Below, one piece after another: positions 29,603 through 39,387 of a DNA stretch of 64,000 nt. Numbering within the stretch: the first letter of the stretch is position 1; each line of letters begins with the position of its first letter. A program made the position numbers and the translations under genes. This DNA is from Flavobacterium sp. 140616W15. GTDB taxonomy: Bacteria; Bacteroidota; Bacteroidia; Flavobacteriales; Flavobacteriaceae. The notes beneath the pieces are model-generated. The model ran no database searches and was not told the DNA's origin. It saw only the letters and a program-made list of their open reading frames with translations. The DNA lies in the NCBI RefSeq assembly GCF_003668995.1, contig NZ_CP033068.1, forward strand, positions 3,286,001 through 3,350,000. The letters run 5' to 3'.

Positions 29603-30028
29603 TTATGCTTCGAAATCTCTAGCAACAACGAACTTAGTTTTTACTGGAAGTTTTTGCGCTGCAAGACGTAAAGCCTCTTTTGCAACTGACAATGGAACTC
29701 CTCCAACTTCAAACATTATTCTTCCGGGTTTAACAACTGCAGCCCAATATTCTACTGCACCTTTACCTTTACCCATACGTACTTCAAGAGGTTTCTTAGT
29801 GATTGGTTTGTCTGGAAATATTTTGATCCATAATTGTCCTTCTCTTTTCATGAAACGAGTTGCAGCAATACGCGCAGCTTCGATTTGACGAGAAGTTAAG
29901 AACATTCCATCTTCATGTACAGATTTAATACCAAACATTCCATTAGAAAGTTCAAATCCTCTTTGAGAATTTCCTTTCATTTTACCTTTTTGTACCTTAC
30001 GGTATTTTGTTCTTTTAGGCTGTAACAT
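29603..30028 (-). CDS. rplP: 50S ribosomal protein L16
   Basis: A-site tRNA-contacting protein. 141 residues: [20 protein letters not shown], then the loop [19 protein letters not shown], with [15 protein letters not shown] after it. 19 nt after rpsC. Confidence 0.98.
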   Translation of the reverse strand: MLQPKRTKYRKVQKGKMKGNSQRGFELSNGMFGIKSVHEDGMFLTSRQIEAARIAATRFMKREGQLWIKIFPDKPITKKPLEVRMGKGKGAVEYWAAVVKPGRIMFEVGGVPLSVAKEALRLAAQKLPVKTKFVVARDFEA

Positions 30029-30047
30029 TTTTCTTTAGTTTAAAAAT

Positions 30048-30800
30048 TTACTTTCTTTTACGAGCGTCTGGTTTTGAACCTTTATTAAAGTTAGATTTGC
30101 CACGAGGAGCATCTCCACCTTTTCCACCACCAGCTTGTTTTTTATCCATTCCAGCAAGTGGAGAAAGATCTCTCTTTCCATAAACTTCACCTTTCATGAT
30201 CCACACTTTGATCCCCATTCTACCGTAAGTAGTGTGAGCTTCTGCAAGTGCATAATCAATATCAGCTCTGAAAGTTGATAGAGGAATTCTACCTTCTTTG
30301 AAACCTTCTGAACGTGCCATTTCAGCTCCATTCAAACGTCCTGAAATCAAAACTTTGATACCTTCAGCGTTCATACGCATAGAAGCAGCAATAGCCATTT
30401 TGATTGCACGTCTGTAAGAAATACGACTTTCAATTTGACGTGCGATGCTTGTCGCCACAAGATAAGCATCTAATTCAGGTCTTTTAATTTCAAAGATGTT
30501 AATTTGAACCTCTTTGTCTGTAATTTTCTTAAGTTCTTCTTTTAACTTGTCTACCTCTTGACCACCTTTTCCGATAATAATACCAGGTCTAGCAGTAGTG
30601 ATAGTAACGGTTACAAGTTTCAAAGTTCTCTCGATGATTACTTTTGATACACTAGCTTTTGATAAACGAGCGTGGATATACTTTCTGATTTTGTGATCTT
30701 CGGCAAGTTTATCACCGTAATCATTTCCACCATACCAGTTTGAGTCCCACCCTCTGATGATACCAAGTCTATTTCCAATTGGATTTGTCTTTTGTCCCAT
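30048..30800 (-). CDS. rpsC: 30S ribosomal protein S3
   Basis: Head protein at the mRNA entry tunnel. KH domain with the GxxG loop in [19 protein letters not shown], then the S3_C domain with [20 protein letters not shown]. 250 residues with a glycine/lysine-rich tail after about residue 215. 5 nt after rplV. Confidence 0.98.
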   Translation of the reverse strand: MGQKTNPIGNRLGIIRGWDSNWYGGNDYGDKLAEDHKIRKYIHARLSKASVSKVIIERTLKLVTVTITTARPGIIIGKGGQEVDKLKEELKKITDKEVQINIFEIKRPELDAYLVATSIARQIESRISYRRAIKMAIAASMRMNAEGIKVLISGRLNGAEMARSEGFKEGRIPLSTFRADIDYALAEAHTTYGRMGIKVWIMKGEVYGKRDLSPLAGMDKKQAGGGKGGDAPRGKSNFNKGSKPDARKRK

Positions 30801-30805
30801 GCTGC

Positions 30806-31219
30806 TTAAGAATTGCTTTGTGTGTTATTGATAGCTCCAAGCACGATTGTAACGTGATTAGAACGTTTTCTTATTCTGTGTGCACGACCTTGTGGAGCTG
30901 GACGAAGTCTTTTTAACATCATTCCACCATCTACTCTGATCTCCTTAACAAATAATCCAGCTTCTTCTAAATTACCTTCACTATTTTTTTGCTCCCAGTT
31001 ATTGATTGCAGATAATAATAGTTTCTCTAATTTTCTTGAAGCTTCTTTAGAACTAAATCTTAAAATGTTAAGTGCTCTTTCTACCTTCTGACCTCTTACC
31101 AAGTCCGCTACTAAGCGCATTTTTCTAGGTGAAGTAGGGCAGTTATTCAATTTTGCGAAAGCAATAGACTTATTAGCCTCTTTTCTCGCATCTGCTGTTT
31201 CTCTTTTACGAACTCCCAT
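30806..31219 (-). CDS. rplV: 50S ribosomal protein L22
   Basis: Tunnel-lining protein; changes in its beta-hairpin give macrolide resistance. 137 residues, about 20 longer at the N-terminus than E. coli L22 ([17 protein letters not shown]). Core from [20 protein letters not shown], hairpin in [20 protein letters not shown], which looks unaltered. 6 nt after rpsS. Confidence 0.98.
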
Positions 31220-31225
31220 TGCTTC

Positions 31226-31504
31226 TTATTTTTTACCTTTATTTTTTGCTCCAGCATGACCTCTAAAAGATCTAGTTGGTGAAAATTCTCCTAATTTGTG
31301 ACCTACCATGTTTTCTGTTACGTAAACTGGTACAAATTGACGACCGTTATGAACTGCGATAGTTTGTCCAACGAAATCTGGAGTAATCATAGAAGCTCTA
31401 GACCAAGTCTTAACAACTGCATTTTTACCACTTTCTACGTTTTCTTGAACTTTCTTGTCTAACTTATAATGAACGAAAGGTCCTTTTTTTAATGAACGTG
31501 CCAT
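31226..31504 (-). CDS. rpsS: 30S ribosomal protein S19
   Basis: Head protein pairing with S13. 92 residues: [18 protein letters not shown], then [19 protein letters not shown]. 7 nt after rplB. Confidence 0.98.
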   Translation of the reverse strand: MARSLKKGPFVHYKLDKKVQENVESGKNAVVKTWSRASMITPDFVGQTIAVHNGRQFVPVYVTENMVGHKLGEFSPTRSFRGHAGAKNKGKK

Positions 31505-31511
31505 ATCTTAA

Positions 31512-32336
31512 TTATTTCTTTCTACGTTCTACGATATACTTGTTACTCGGGTTTTTCTTAGAACGAGTTCTATAACCTTTAGCTGGTATTCCATTTCTTG
31601 AACGTGGATGTCCACCAGAAGAACGTCCTTCTCCACCACCCATTGGGTGATCAACAGGGTTCATTGCAACAGGTCTTGTTCTAGGTCTTCTTCCTAACCA
31701 TCTTGTTCTACCTGCTTTACCAGATACAACTAATTGGTGGTCTGAATTAGATACCGCTCCAATTGTAGCTGCACAAGTTAACAAGATCAATCTTGTTTCA
31801 CCAGATGGCATTTTAATTGTAGCATATTTTCCATCTCTCGCCATCAATTGAGCAAATGTTCCAGCTGAACGAGCAATTACTGCTCCTTGACCTGGTCTCA
31901 ATTCGATACAAGAAATAACAGTTCCTAAAGGAATTCTACTTAAAGGCAATGTATTTCCAATTTCAGGTTGAGATTCTGGACCAGAAACTAATTTCTGACC
32001 AACTTTCAATCCGTTTTGAGCAATTACATACGTTTTCTCTCCATCAGCATAAGCTAATAAAGCGATAAATGCAGTACGATTTGGATCATATTCGATCGAT
32101 TTCACTGTAGCAGGAATTCCTTCTTTTGTACGTTTGAAATCAATAATACGATATCTCTGCTTGTGACCACCACCCGTATAACGCATGGTCATCTTTCCTT
32201 GACTATTTCTACCTCCAGAGTTTTTTATCGGCGCTATCAAAGAGCGTTCCGGCTTATCAGTTGTAATGGCGTCATAACCATTCACAACTCTAAATCGCTG
32301 ACCTGGGGTAATAGGTTTTAATTTTCTTACTGACAT
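31512..32336 (-). CDS. rplB: 50S ribosomal protein L2
   Basis: Conserved protein close to the peptidyl transferase centre and subunit bridge B7b. 274 residues with the [20 protein letters not shown] core near residues 50-60 and the C-terminal loop [20 protein letters not shown]. The second histidine of the E. coli DHPHGGGEGR loop is methionine here, a variant I associate with Bacteroidota. 9 nt after rplW. Confidence 0.98.
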   Translation of the reverse strand: MSVRKLKPITPGQRFRVVNGYDAITTDKPERSLIAPIKNSGGRNSQGKMTMRYTGGGHKQRYRIIDFKRTKEGIPATVKSIEYDPNRTAFIALLAYADGEKTYVIAQNGLKVGQKLVSGPESQPEIGNTLPLSRIPLGTVISCIELRPGQGAVIARSAGTFAQLMARDGKYATIKMPSGETRLILLTCAATIGAVSNSDHQLVVSGKAGRTRWLGRRPRTRPVAMNPVDHPMGGGEGRSSGGHPRSRNGIPAKGYRTRSKKNPSNKYIVERRKK

Positions 32337-32345
32337 TTTTCTATC

Positions 32346-32636
32346 TTAGATATTGTTGTAAAAATCAATTGTTTCTCCTTCTTGTACTTGAACAATTGCT
32401 TTTTTGATTGCATTTGTCTTTCCGCTGATCAAACCACTTTTTGTGTATTTTGTAGTTCTATCCGGTCTTACATTCATTGTGTTAACACTCAAAATAGTTA
32501 CTCCATAAGTAGCTTCAACAGCTTTCTTAATCTGAACTTTATTTGCTTTTTTGTCAACAACAAAACCGAAGCGATTCAAAACTTCACTTTCCTTGGTTAC
32601 TTTTTCAGTTACTATAGGTCTAATTATGATGCTCAT
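32346..32636 (-). CDS. rplW: 50S ribosomal protein L23
   Basis: Tunnel-exit docking site for trigger factor and SRP. 96 residues: IIRPIVTEKVTKESEVLNRF and KANKVQIKKAVEATYGV. 7 nt after rplD. Confidence 0.98.
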   Translation of the reverse strand: MSIIIRPIVTEKVTKESEVLNRFGFVVDKKANKVQIKKAVEATYGVTILSVNTMNVRPDRTTKYTKSGLISGKTNAIKKAIVQVQEGETIDFYNNI

Positions 32637-32643
32637 ATTCCTA

Positions 32644-33273
32644 TTATTTGCTTAAATTTTCTTCAATTACCTCTAAAGAGCTCTCCAATAACACTAAATT
32701 ATTAGCATTTAGAATAGCGTAAGTGCTTAATTCATAACTACTTACAACATTAGAAGCTTTCAAATTGCGTGACGACAAATATACATTTTTATTTGACTCT
32801 CCCAACACAAATAGAGATTTTTTATTTTCTAACCCTAAAGCTTTCAAAACGTTAATGAAATTTTTAGTGTTTGGTGTTTCAAAATTAAAGTCTTCCAAAA
32901 CAACAATACTTGCTTCTTTTGCTTTAATAGAGAAAGCTGATTTTCTAGCCAATCTCTTCAAGTTTTTATTCAATTTAAATGAATAACTTCTTGGTCTTGG
33001 TCCAAAAACTGTTCCACCACCTTTAAACAAAGGGTTTTTAATACTACCCGCACGAGCAGTACCTGTTCCTTTTTGCTTTTTAATCTTACGCGTACTTCCC
33101 GCTACTTCAGCTCTTTCTTTAGCCTTGTGAGTACCTTGTCTTTGATTTGCTAAATATTGTTTAACATCAAGATATACAGCGTGATTATTTGGTTCAATTG
33201 CGAATACTGAATCAGAAAGTTGAACTTTTCTTCCAGTATCTTTTCCGTTGAAATCTAATACTTTTACTTCCAT
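32644..33273 (-). CDS. rplD: 50S ribosomal protein L4
   Basis: Tunnel-constriction protein and, in E. coli, S10 operon repressor. 209 residues with the extended loop [19 protein letters not shown] and [20 protein letters not shown]. Its start overlaps the stop of rplC by one base, indicating translational coupling. Confidence 0.98.
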   Translation of the reverse strand: MEVKVLDFNGKDTGRKVQLSDSVFAIEPNNHAVYLDVKQYLANQRQGTHKAKERAEVAGSTRKIKKQKGTGTARAGSIKNPLFKGGGTVFGPRPRSYSFKLNKNLKRLARKSAFSIKAKEASIVVLEDFNFETPNTKNFINVLKALGLENKKSLFVLGESNKNVYLSSRNLKASNVVSSYELSTYAILNANNLVLLESSLEVIEENLSK

Positions 33274-33890
33274 TACTTCTGAATGATTACATAAGAGTTG
33301 TTATGACCAGGAACACATCCTTTAATAACTAGTAAGTTCTTTTCAGCAACTACTTTTAAAACTCTAAGGTTTTGAACTTTTACATTGTCTCCTCCCATTC
33401 TTCCAGCCATACGCATTCCTTTGAATACTCTAGATGGATAAGAAGAAGCTCCCACAGAACCTGGCGCTCTTAAACGGTTGTGTTGACCGTGAGTTGCTTG
33501 ACCAACACCACCAAAACCGTGACGTTTTACAACCCCTTGAAAACCTTTACCTTTAGACACACCTTGTACATCTACAAATTCTCCTTCAGAAAAAATAGAA
33601 ACATCAATAAGATCTCCTAATTTTTGCTCTGTTGCGAAATCTTGGAATTCAACGACTTTTTTCTTAGCTACAGTTCCCGCTTTTTTAAAGTGACCTAAAG
33701 CCGCTTTTGTGGAATGTTTCTCGTTTTTGTCATCGAAACCAAGTTGCAACGCTTCGTACCCGTCAACACCTTTGGTTCTGACTTGGGTAACAACGCATGG
33801 ACCAGCCTCGATTACTGTACAAGGAATATTTTTCCCGTTTTCATCAAAAATACTAGTCATGCCGATTTTTCTACCAATTAACCCAGACAT
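33273..33890 (-). CDS. rplC: 50S ribosomal protein L3
   Basis: Early assembly protein reaching the peptidyl transferase centre. 205 residues: [19 protein letters not shown], then [16 protein letters not shown] and [20 protein letters not shown]. Preceded by a 154-nt gap with a promoter (33964-33994), so it probably starts a sub-unit of the superoperon. Confidence 0.98.
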   Translation of the reverse strand: MSGLIGRKIGMTSIFDENGKNIPCTVIEAGPCVVTQVRTKGVDGYEALQLGFDDKNEKHSTKAALGHFKKAGTVAKKKVVEFQDFATEQKLGDLIDVSIFSEGEFVDVQGVSKGKGFQGVVKRHGFGGVGQATHGQHNRLRAPGSVGASSYPSRVFKGMRMAGRMGGDNVKVQNLRVLKVVAEKNLLVIKGCVPGHNNSYVIIQK

Positions 33891-33963
33891 AAATATTAAT
33901 TATTAATTATTAAATATAAATATAGAACGCAGCTTTTAACCGAATCCTATTTTTTAAGAGGTG

Positions 33964-33994
33964 CAAAAGTATAACTTATTTACACACAAACCAA
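33964..33994 (-). promoter_or_regulatory. Internal promoter upstream of rplC
   Basis: Minus strand TTG (33992-33994), 20-nt spacer and TACTTTTG (33964-33971), in the 154-nt gap between rpsJ and rplC. Same -7 octamer as the rpsH promoter. Confidence 0.55.
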
Positions 33995-34044
33995 AAAAAA
34001 TATTTTTCGCTTAAAAACAGCGTCCTTTTTTACTCTTGAACTAC

Positions 34045-34350
34045 TTAAACTTTGATCTCAACTTCTACTCCACTTGGTAATTCAAGTTTCATTAAAGCAT
34101 CAATAGTTTTAGATGAAGATGAATAAATATCAATTAATCTCTTATATGACATTACTTCAAATTGCTCTCTCGCTTTTTTGTTAACGTGCGGAGAACGTAG
34201 TACAGTGAAAAGTTTTTTATGTGTTGGCAACGGAATTGGACCTGTTACAACAGCACCGGTACTCTTAACTGTTTTTACAATCTTTTCAGCAGATTTATCC
34301 ACCAACATGTGATCGTAAGATTTTAGTTTTATTCTGATTTTTTGACTCAT
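34045..34350 (-). CDS. rpsJ: 30S ribosomal protein S10
   Basis: Head protein and, with NusB, antitermination partner. 101 residues: [20 protein letters not shown] and [20 protein letters not shown]. It is grouped with fusA (11 nt) and not with rplC, from which it is separated by a promoter. Confidence 0.98.
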   Translation of the reverse strand: MSQKIRIKLKSYDHMLVDKSAEKIVKTVKSTGAVVTGPIPLPTHKKLFTVLRSPHVNKKAREQFEVMSYKRLIDIYSSSSKTIDALMKLELPSGVEVEIKV

Positions 34351-34361
34351 TTTCTTAAAGA

Positions 34362-36518
34362 TTAAGCGTTTCCTTTTGCTTTTTTGATAACTGCTTCTGA
34401 AATATTAGAAGGCGTTTCAGCGTAGTGTGAAAATTCCATTGTAGATGTTGCTCTACCAGATGAAAGCGTTCTTAATGTTGTTACATATCCAAACATCTCT
34501 GACAAAGGCACATCAGCCTTGATAGTTTTAGCACCATTTCTATCACCCATGTCATTAACCTGACCTCTACGACGGTTAATATCACCTACGATATCTCCCA
34601 TGTTTTCTTCCGGTGTAATAACCTCCATTTTCATGATTGGCTCAAGAATGATTGCTCCCGCAGCTTTAGCTACTTCTCTATACCCCATTCTAGCTGCAAG
34701 CTCAAAAGAAAGCGCATCTGAATCGACAGGGTGGAAAGATCCATCAGTTAAAGTCACTTTTAAACTATCTACTTGGTATCCTGCTAAAGGACCAGTTTTC
34801 ATAGCTTCACGGAAACCTTTTTCTACAGATGGAATATATTCCTTAGGAACGTTACCACCTTTTACAGCATTAATAAACTGTAATCCTACAGGAACTTTAC
34901 CATCAACTTCATCAGCTGGCCCAAGTGTAAATACGATATCTCCGAATTTACCACGACCTCCTGATTGTTTCTTATATGTTTCTCTATGCGTAGCAGTTTT
35001 AGTAAACGCTTCTTTATATTCAACTTGAGGCTCACCTTGGTTCACTTCAACTTTAAACTCACGTTTCATACGATCAATCAAGATATCCAAGTGAAGCTCA
35101 CCCATACCTGATATAATTGTTTGCCCTGAAGCCTCATCTGTTCTAACTGTAAAAGTTGGATCTTCCTCAGCTAATTTAGCTAAAGCCATACCCATTTTAT
35201 CCACATCAGCTTTAGTTTTAGGCTCAATTGCAATACCAATTACTGGAGCAGGGAATTTCATTGACTCAAGAATAATTGGGTGTTTTTCATCACACATTGT
35301 ATCTCCAGTCTTAATATCTTTAAACCCAACTGCCGCACCAATATCTCCAGCCTCGATATACTCGATAGGATTTTGCTTATTAGCATGCATTTGGTAGATA
35401 CGAGAAATTCTTTCTTTATTTCCAGAACGAGTATTCAAAATATATGAACCCGCATCTAAACGACCTGAATAAGCACGGAAAAAAGCTAAACGACCAACAT
35501 AAGGATCAGTAGCAATTTTAAATGCTAAAGCAGCGAATGGCTCCTTTACATCAGGACGACGGATAATCTTCTTTTGATCTTCCTCTAACAATTCAGCATC
35601 ATCAGGATGAATACCCTCAATACCTTCTTTATCCATAGGAGACGGCAAATACTTACAAACAGCATCTAACATAAACTGAACTCCTTTATTTTTAAAAGAA
35701 GAACCAGCAAGCATCGGAATGATTGCCATATCTATAGTAGCAGCTCTTAAAGCATTATTAATCTCTTCTTCAGTAATAGAATTCTCATCTTCCATGTACT
35801 TATCAAGAAGATTCTCATCATAGTCAGCAACCGCCTCAATAAGTATAGATCTAAATTCTTTTACCTCTGCAAGCATATCCTCAGGGATAGGCACGATATC
35901 AAAAGTAGCTCCTTGAGTTTCATCATGCCAAATAATAGCTTGATTCTTAACCAAATCAACCACACCTTTGAAATCATTCTCTTCACCGATTGGCAAAGTG
36001 ATTGCAACTGCATTAGATTTCAACATATCTCTAACTTGCTGACATACATTCAAAAAGTTAGAACCTTGTCTATCCATTTTATTAACAAATCCCATACGAG
36101 GAACTCTATATTGATCAGCAAGTCTCCAGTTAGTTTCTGATTGAGGCTCAACACCATCAACAGCACTAAACAAGAAAACCAACCCATCAAGTACACGTAA
36201 AGAACGATTTACCTCTACAGTAAAATCAACGTGTCCTGGAGTATCAATAATATTAAAATGATATGGTTTTGATTCTGGCAAAGCCTTACCTTGCTCTGTT
36301 GGAAAACTCCACTCACAAGTTGTAGCTGCAGAAGTAATTGTAATACCTCTTTCCGCTTCTTGCTCCATCCAGTCCATTGTTGAAGCACCATTATGCACCT
36401 CACCAATTTTATGTGTTTTCCCTGTATAAAAAAGGATACGCTCTGTAGTTGTTGTTTTACCAGCATCAATATGCGCAGCAATCCCTATATTTCTTGTATA
36501 TTTTAAATCTCTAGCCAT
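34362..36518 (-). CDS. fusA: Elongation factor G
   Basis: GTPase driving translocation. 718 residues: G1 loop [13 protein letters not shown] (about 16-28), G3 [13 protein letters not shown]4 VNKMDR, then domains II-V with the domain IV loop [12 protein letters not shown]. Length is slightly above the usual 700, with a lineage-type insertion near the effector region ([20 protein letters not shown]). 10 nt after rpsG. Confidence 0.98.
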   Translation of the reverse strand: MARDLKYTRNIGIAAHIDAGKTTTTERILFYTGKTHKIGEVHNGASTMDWMEQEAERGITITSAATTCEWSFPTEQGKALPESKPYHFNIIDTPGHVDFTVEVNRSLRVLDGLVFLFSAVDGVEPQSETNWRLADQYRVPRMGFVNKMDRQGSNFLNVCQQVRDMLKSNAVAITLPIGEENDFKGVVDLVKNQAIIWHDETQGATFDIVPIPEDMLAEVKEFRSILIEAVADYDENLLDKYMEDENSITEEEINNALRAATIDMAIIPMLAGSSFKNKGVQFMLDAVCKYLPSPMDKEGIEGIHPDDAELLEEDQKKIIRRPDVKEPFAALAFKIATDPYVGRLAFFRAYSGRLDAGSYILNTRSGNKERISRIYQMHANKQNPIEYIEAGDIGAAVGFKDIKTGDTMCDEKHPIILESMKFPAPVIGIAIEPKTKADVDKMGMALAKLAEEDPTFTVRTDEASGQTIISGMGELHLDILIDRMKREFKVEVNQGEPQVEYKEAFTKTATHRETYKKQSGGRGKFGDIVFTLGPADEVDGKVPVGLQFINAVKGGNVPKEYIPSVEKGFREAMKTGPLAGYQVDSLKVTLTDGSFHPVDSDALSFELAARMGYREVAKAAGAIILEPIMKMEVITPEENMGDIVGDINRRRGQVNDMGDRNGAKTIKADVPLSEMFGYVTTLRTLSSGRATSTMEFSHYAETPSNISEAVIKKAKGNA

Positions 36519-36528
36519 TTCTTATGAA

Positions 36529-37005
36529 TTAAAATCTAAAGTGAGAGAATGCTTTATTAGCTTCAGCCATCTTATGAGTGTCCATTCTCTTCTTAACAGC
36601 CGCCCCTTCTTCTTTAGCCGCAGCTAAACATTCTGAAGCTAACCTTTGAGCCATAGATTTTTCATTTCTTCTTCTAGAATAAAGTATCAACCACTTCATT
36701 GCCATAGAAATCTTACGATCTGGTCTGATTTGCATTGGAATTTGGAATGTAGCTCCACCAACTCTACGACTACGTACTTCTACGTGAGGCATAACATTAG
36801 TTAAAGCATCTTTCCAGATTTCTAATGATGATTTTTCTGAATCTTGCTTTTTAGATTCAATGATGTCAATTGCATCATAAAATACTTTAAAAGCTGTAGA
36901 TTTCTTACCGTCCCACATTAAGTTATTCACAAAACGCGTTACCAACTGGTCATTAAACCTCGGATCTGGTAAAAGTGGTCTTTTCTTTGCCGCTCTTTTT
37001 CTCAT
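36529..37005 (-). CDS. rpsG: 30S ribosomal protein S7
   Basis: Primary head-assembly protein at the E site. 158 residues: MRKRAAKKRPLLPDPRFNDQ, then FVNNLMWDGKKSTAFKVFYD and VRSRRVGGATFQIPMQIRP. 22 nt after rpsL. Confidence 0.98.
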   Translation of the reverse strand: MRKRAAKKRPLLPDPRFNDQLVTRFVNNLMWDGKKSTAFKVFYDAIDIIESKKQDSEKSSLEIWKDALTNVMPHVEVRSRRVGGATFQIPMQIRPDRKISMAMKWLILYSRRRNEKSMAQRLASECLAAAKEEGAAVKKRMDTHKMAEANKAFSHFRF

Positions 37006-37027
37006 GTCTTTTTTTTAAAAGTTTAAA

Positions 37028-37411
37028 TTACTTTTTTGCTTCTTTTGGGCGTTTAGCACCGTACTTAGATCTTCTTTGCGTTCTTCCTGCAACTCCTGAC
37101 GTGTCAAGCGCTCCACGAACGATATGATATCTAACACCTGGTAAATCTTTTACCCTTCCGCCTCTAACTAATACTATCGAGTGCTCTTGTAAATTGTGTC
37201 CTTCTCCAGGGATGTAAGCATTTACTTCATTACCATTTGTCAAACGTACACGCGCTACTTTACGCATTGCAGAGTTTGGTTTTTTTGGTGTAGTAGTGTA
37301 AACACGCGTACAAACCCCTCTTCTTTGAGGACAAGAATCTAAAGCAACCGATTTACTCTTCTTAGTCATCTGAGTTCTTCCTGTTCTTACTAATTGTTGA
37401 ATTGTTGGCAT
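37028..37411 (-). CDS. rpsL: 30S ribosomal protein S12
   Basis: Decoding-centre protein. 127 residues starting [20 protein letters not shown]; this ATG at 37411 is conserved, whereas an upstream in-frame ATG at 37495 would add a non-conserved extension across the promoter. The streptomycin-relevant lysines are present in [12 protein letters not shown] and [12 protein letters not shown]. First gene of the superoperon. Confidence 0.98.
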   Translation of the reverse strand: MPTIQQLVRTGRTQMTKKSKSVALDSCPQRRGVCTRVYTTTPKKPNSAMRKVARVRLTNGNEVNAYIPGEGHNLQEHSIVLVRGGRVKDLPGVRYHIVRGALDTSGVAGRTQRRSKYGAKRPKEAKK

Positions 37412-37445
37412 AATTAATACTAAAAATTTATTATGTATATTAAAT

Positions 37446-37496
37446 TCCCGCTTTTTACGGGGTTGCAAATGTATAAAATATTTTTCACTATACAAA
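37446..37496 (-). promoter_or_regulatory. rpsL (superoperon) promoter and leader hairpin
   Basis: Minus strand TTG (37493-37495), 19-nt spacer and TACATTTG (37466-37473), the best promoter match in the window. The expected transcript begins near 37460, at a short hairpin CCCG-TAAAAAG-CGGG (within 37446-37462). Confidence 0.65.
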
Positions 37497-37593
37497 CGTT
37501 AATGCATTAATTTTCAATAAGATTATTTAACCTTATGATTTTAATCTCAAAGATTAGATATTTGTATTATTTTTAATAAAACACTTTTAAAAC

Positions 37594-39303
37594 TTGAAAA
37601 CACTTTTCACTTTTTTTCTAATAATGACTTTAAGTTTACAATGTCGCGCACAACATTTTGAATTAAAGATAGCTGGAGAAAATAATTTAGACGAAAAAAT
37701 CATAGACTCCATCCCATATTTAAAAAAACACAAAACCGTCAAATCCATCACTGATGAGATACAATTATTCTCAGAAAAACTTTCAACGAAAGGCTATATT
37801 GACAACAAAATAACATCAAACGATCACACAAACGACAGCTTATACATCATCAGATTCAGCCTAAGGAAGAAAATAAATTTCATACATATATATATAGACA
37901 AAGAAAACACAATTTTAAAAACAGTATTCCCTAACATAAAAGAAGATACCCTCATAATTCCGTACGAAGAAATCGAATCACTATTAAACACAAAACTAAA
38001 CCAACTTGAGCAGCTAGGTTACTCTTTTACAAATTTAAAACTAACAAACATCCAACATAAAAAAAACACTCTTTACGCTAATCTAGATTTCAAAAACAAG
38101 AAGAAAAGAGAAATAAACTCAATCATATTAAACTTCACACAAAACAACCAATCAAATTTTTTTCCTAAAGGCCACCTAAAACAACTTAACAAAAAATACA
38201 ACAATAAAACCTTCAACCAAGAATCCATAAAACAACTCTACCAAGACATAAACAATTACGAATTCGTCTCTCAAACCAAATACCCAGAAATACTTTTCAC
38301 GAATGATTCCACCAAAATCTATACTTATATTGAAAAAAGAAAAGCAAACACCTTTGATGGCTATATCGGCTTCACAAACAGCGAAAGCAAAAAAGTAACA
38401 TTTAATGGATACTTAGACATCACCTTACTCAATACCCTTCATGCTGGAGAAAAATTTTCCTTATACTGGAAAAGCGACGGAAGCCAACAAAAAACTTTTA
38501 ACACAAGTTTAGAGATCCCATACATTTTCAAAACCCCATTAGGAATAAAAGCTCAACTAAACATCTTTAAACAAGACAGCACGTTTCAGAATAGCAAAAC
38601 CGCAATTAACCTTGGATACTACATCAACTATAACTCAAAAATATACTTAGGCTACCAATCTACAGAATCAAGCGACATACAGAATACAAACAACTCAACA
38701 ATCAGTGATTACAAAAACTCATACACCACAATAAACTACAATTACAAAAAAACAAACTACAACAACAATCTATTTCCAGAAAAAGCACACATAAACTACA
38801 TAGTCGGCTATGGCAAAAGAAACACAAATAACGAGCCTGAAACTGCAAAAAATAGCAAGCAATTTTACAGCTCGTTTAACATAAACTACAATTTTAAGCT
38901 AAACGAAAAGAATTATATTAACATAAATTCACAGAATTTTATCTTAAAAAGCGACAACTATATTATCAATGAATTATTAAGATTTGGAGGCATAAATTCA
39001 ATTCGTGGTTTTTCAGAAAACAGCCTACAAGCGAATTTCAATTGTCTAATTCTTACAGAATACAGATACTTAGTTTCACAAAACCTATACATCAATTCCA
39101 TAGCAGATTATGGTATATACCAAGACTTAACAAACAATATTAATCAAAAAGAAATCAAAAAATTAATAGGAATTGGCATTGGAGTCACCATACAAACTAC
39201 AAATGGATTATTAAAAATCGCCACGACAAACGGAAGCTCTAAGACGCAAAATTTACAATTAAACAACACTATCATAAACATAAGTTATAATGTTAAATTT
39301 TAG
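37594..39303 (+). CDS. Omp85/BamA-TamA-like outer-membrane beta-barrel protein
   Basis: Predicted signal peptide ending LQCRAQ, an N-terminal periplasmic part with POTRA-like repeats (about residues 20-230) and a C-terminal barrel with alternating aromatic strands. The Omp85 signature is visible as LRFGGINSIRGFSENSL near residues 463-480, and the protein ends in Phe (ISYNVKF). At 569 residues it is shorter than BamA. The start is TTG at 37594: an in-frame stop precedes it, and the next ATG (37624) would remove most of the signal peptide. Very Asn/Lys-rich and AT-rich compared with the ribosomal genes beside it. Exact role (protein or lipid transport) is unknown. Confidence 0.75.
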   Translation: MKTLFTFFLIMTLSLQCRAQHFELKIAGENNLDEKIIDSIPYLKKHKTVKSITDEIQLFSEKLSTKGYIDNKITSNDHTNDSLYIIRFSLRKKINFIHIYIDKENTILKTVFPNIKEDTLIIPYEEIESLLNTKLNQLEQLGYSFTNLKLTNIQHKKNTLYANLDFKNKKKREINSIILNFTQNNQSNFFPKGHLKQLNKKYNNKTFNQESIKQLYQDINNYEFVSQTKYPEILFTNDSTKIYTYIEKRKANTFDGYIGFTNSESKKVTFNGYLDITLLNTLHAGEKFSLYWKSDGSQQKTFNTSLEIPYIFKTPLGIKAQLNIFKQDSTFQNSKTAINLGYYINYNSKIYLGYQSTESSDIQNTNNSTISDYKNSYTTINYNYKKTNYNNNLFPEKAHINYIVGYGKRNTNNEPETAKNSKQFYSSFNINYNFKLNEKNYININSQNFILKSDNYIINELLRFGGINSIRGFSENSLQANFNCLILTEYRYLVSQNLYINSIADYGIYQDLTNNINQKEIKKLIGIGIGVTIQTTNGLLKIATTNGSSKTQNLQLNNTIINISYNVKF

Positions 39304-39330
39304 TGTTTAACAAAAAAATATTTTTATTTA

Positions 39331-39387
39331 CTAGGAAAGTTAACAAATTATTAAGAGTTTTGCGATACTAATTCAAAATATTTAAAA
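39331..39387 (+). promoter_or_regulatory. Leader of susC-like gene 1, shared with susC-like gene 2
   Basis: The 57 nt before the start closely match 45913-45971, including GAGTTTTG, YGAT and CTAATT blocks. GAGTTTTG is one base from TAnnTTTG-type -7 octamers at its first position, so this may be a weak or regulated promoter. Confidence 0.45.

Noticed and set aside
34600..35028. A 142-codon ORF antisense to fusA
   Set aside because: Mirror of the highly conserved EF-G coding frame; composition explained by codon bias on the other strand.
33891..36518. Absence of tuf next to fusA and rpsJ, which could look like a deletion
   Set aside because: In Bacteroidota tuf is normally located elsewhere, with tRNA genes and the rpl-rpo cluster, so the order here is ordinary.
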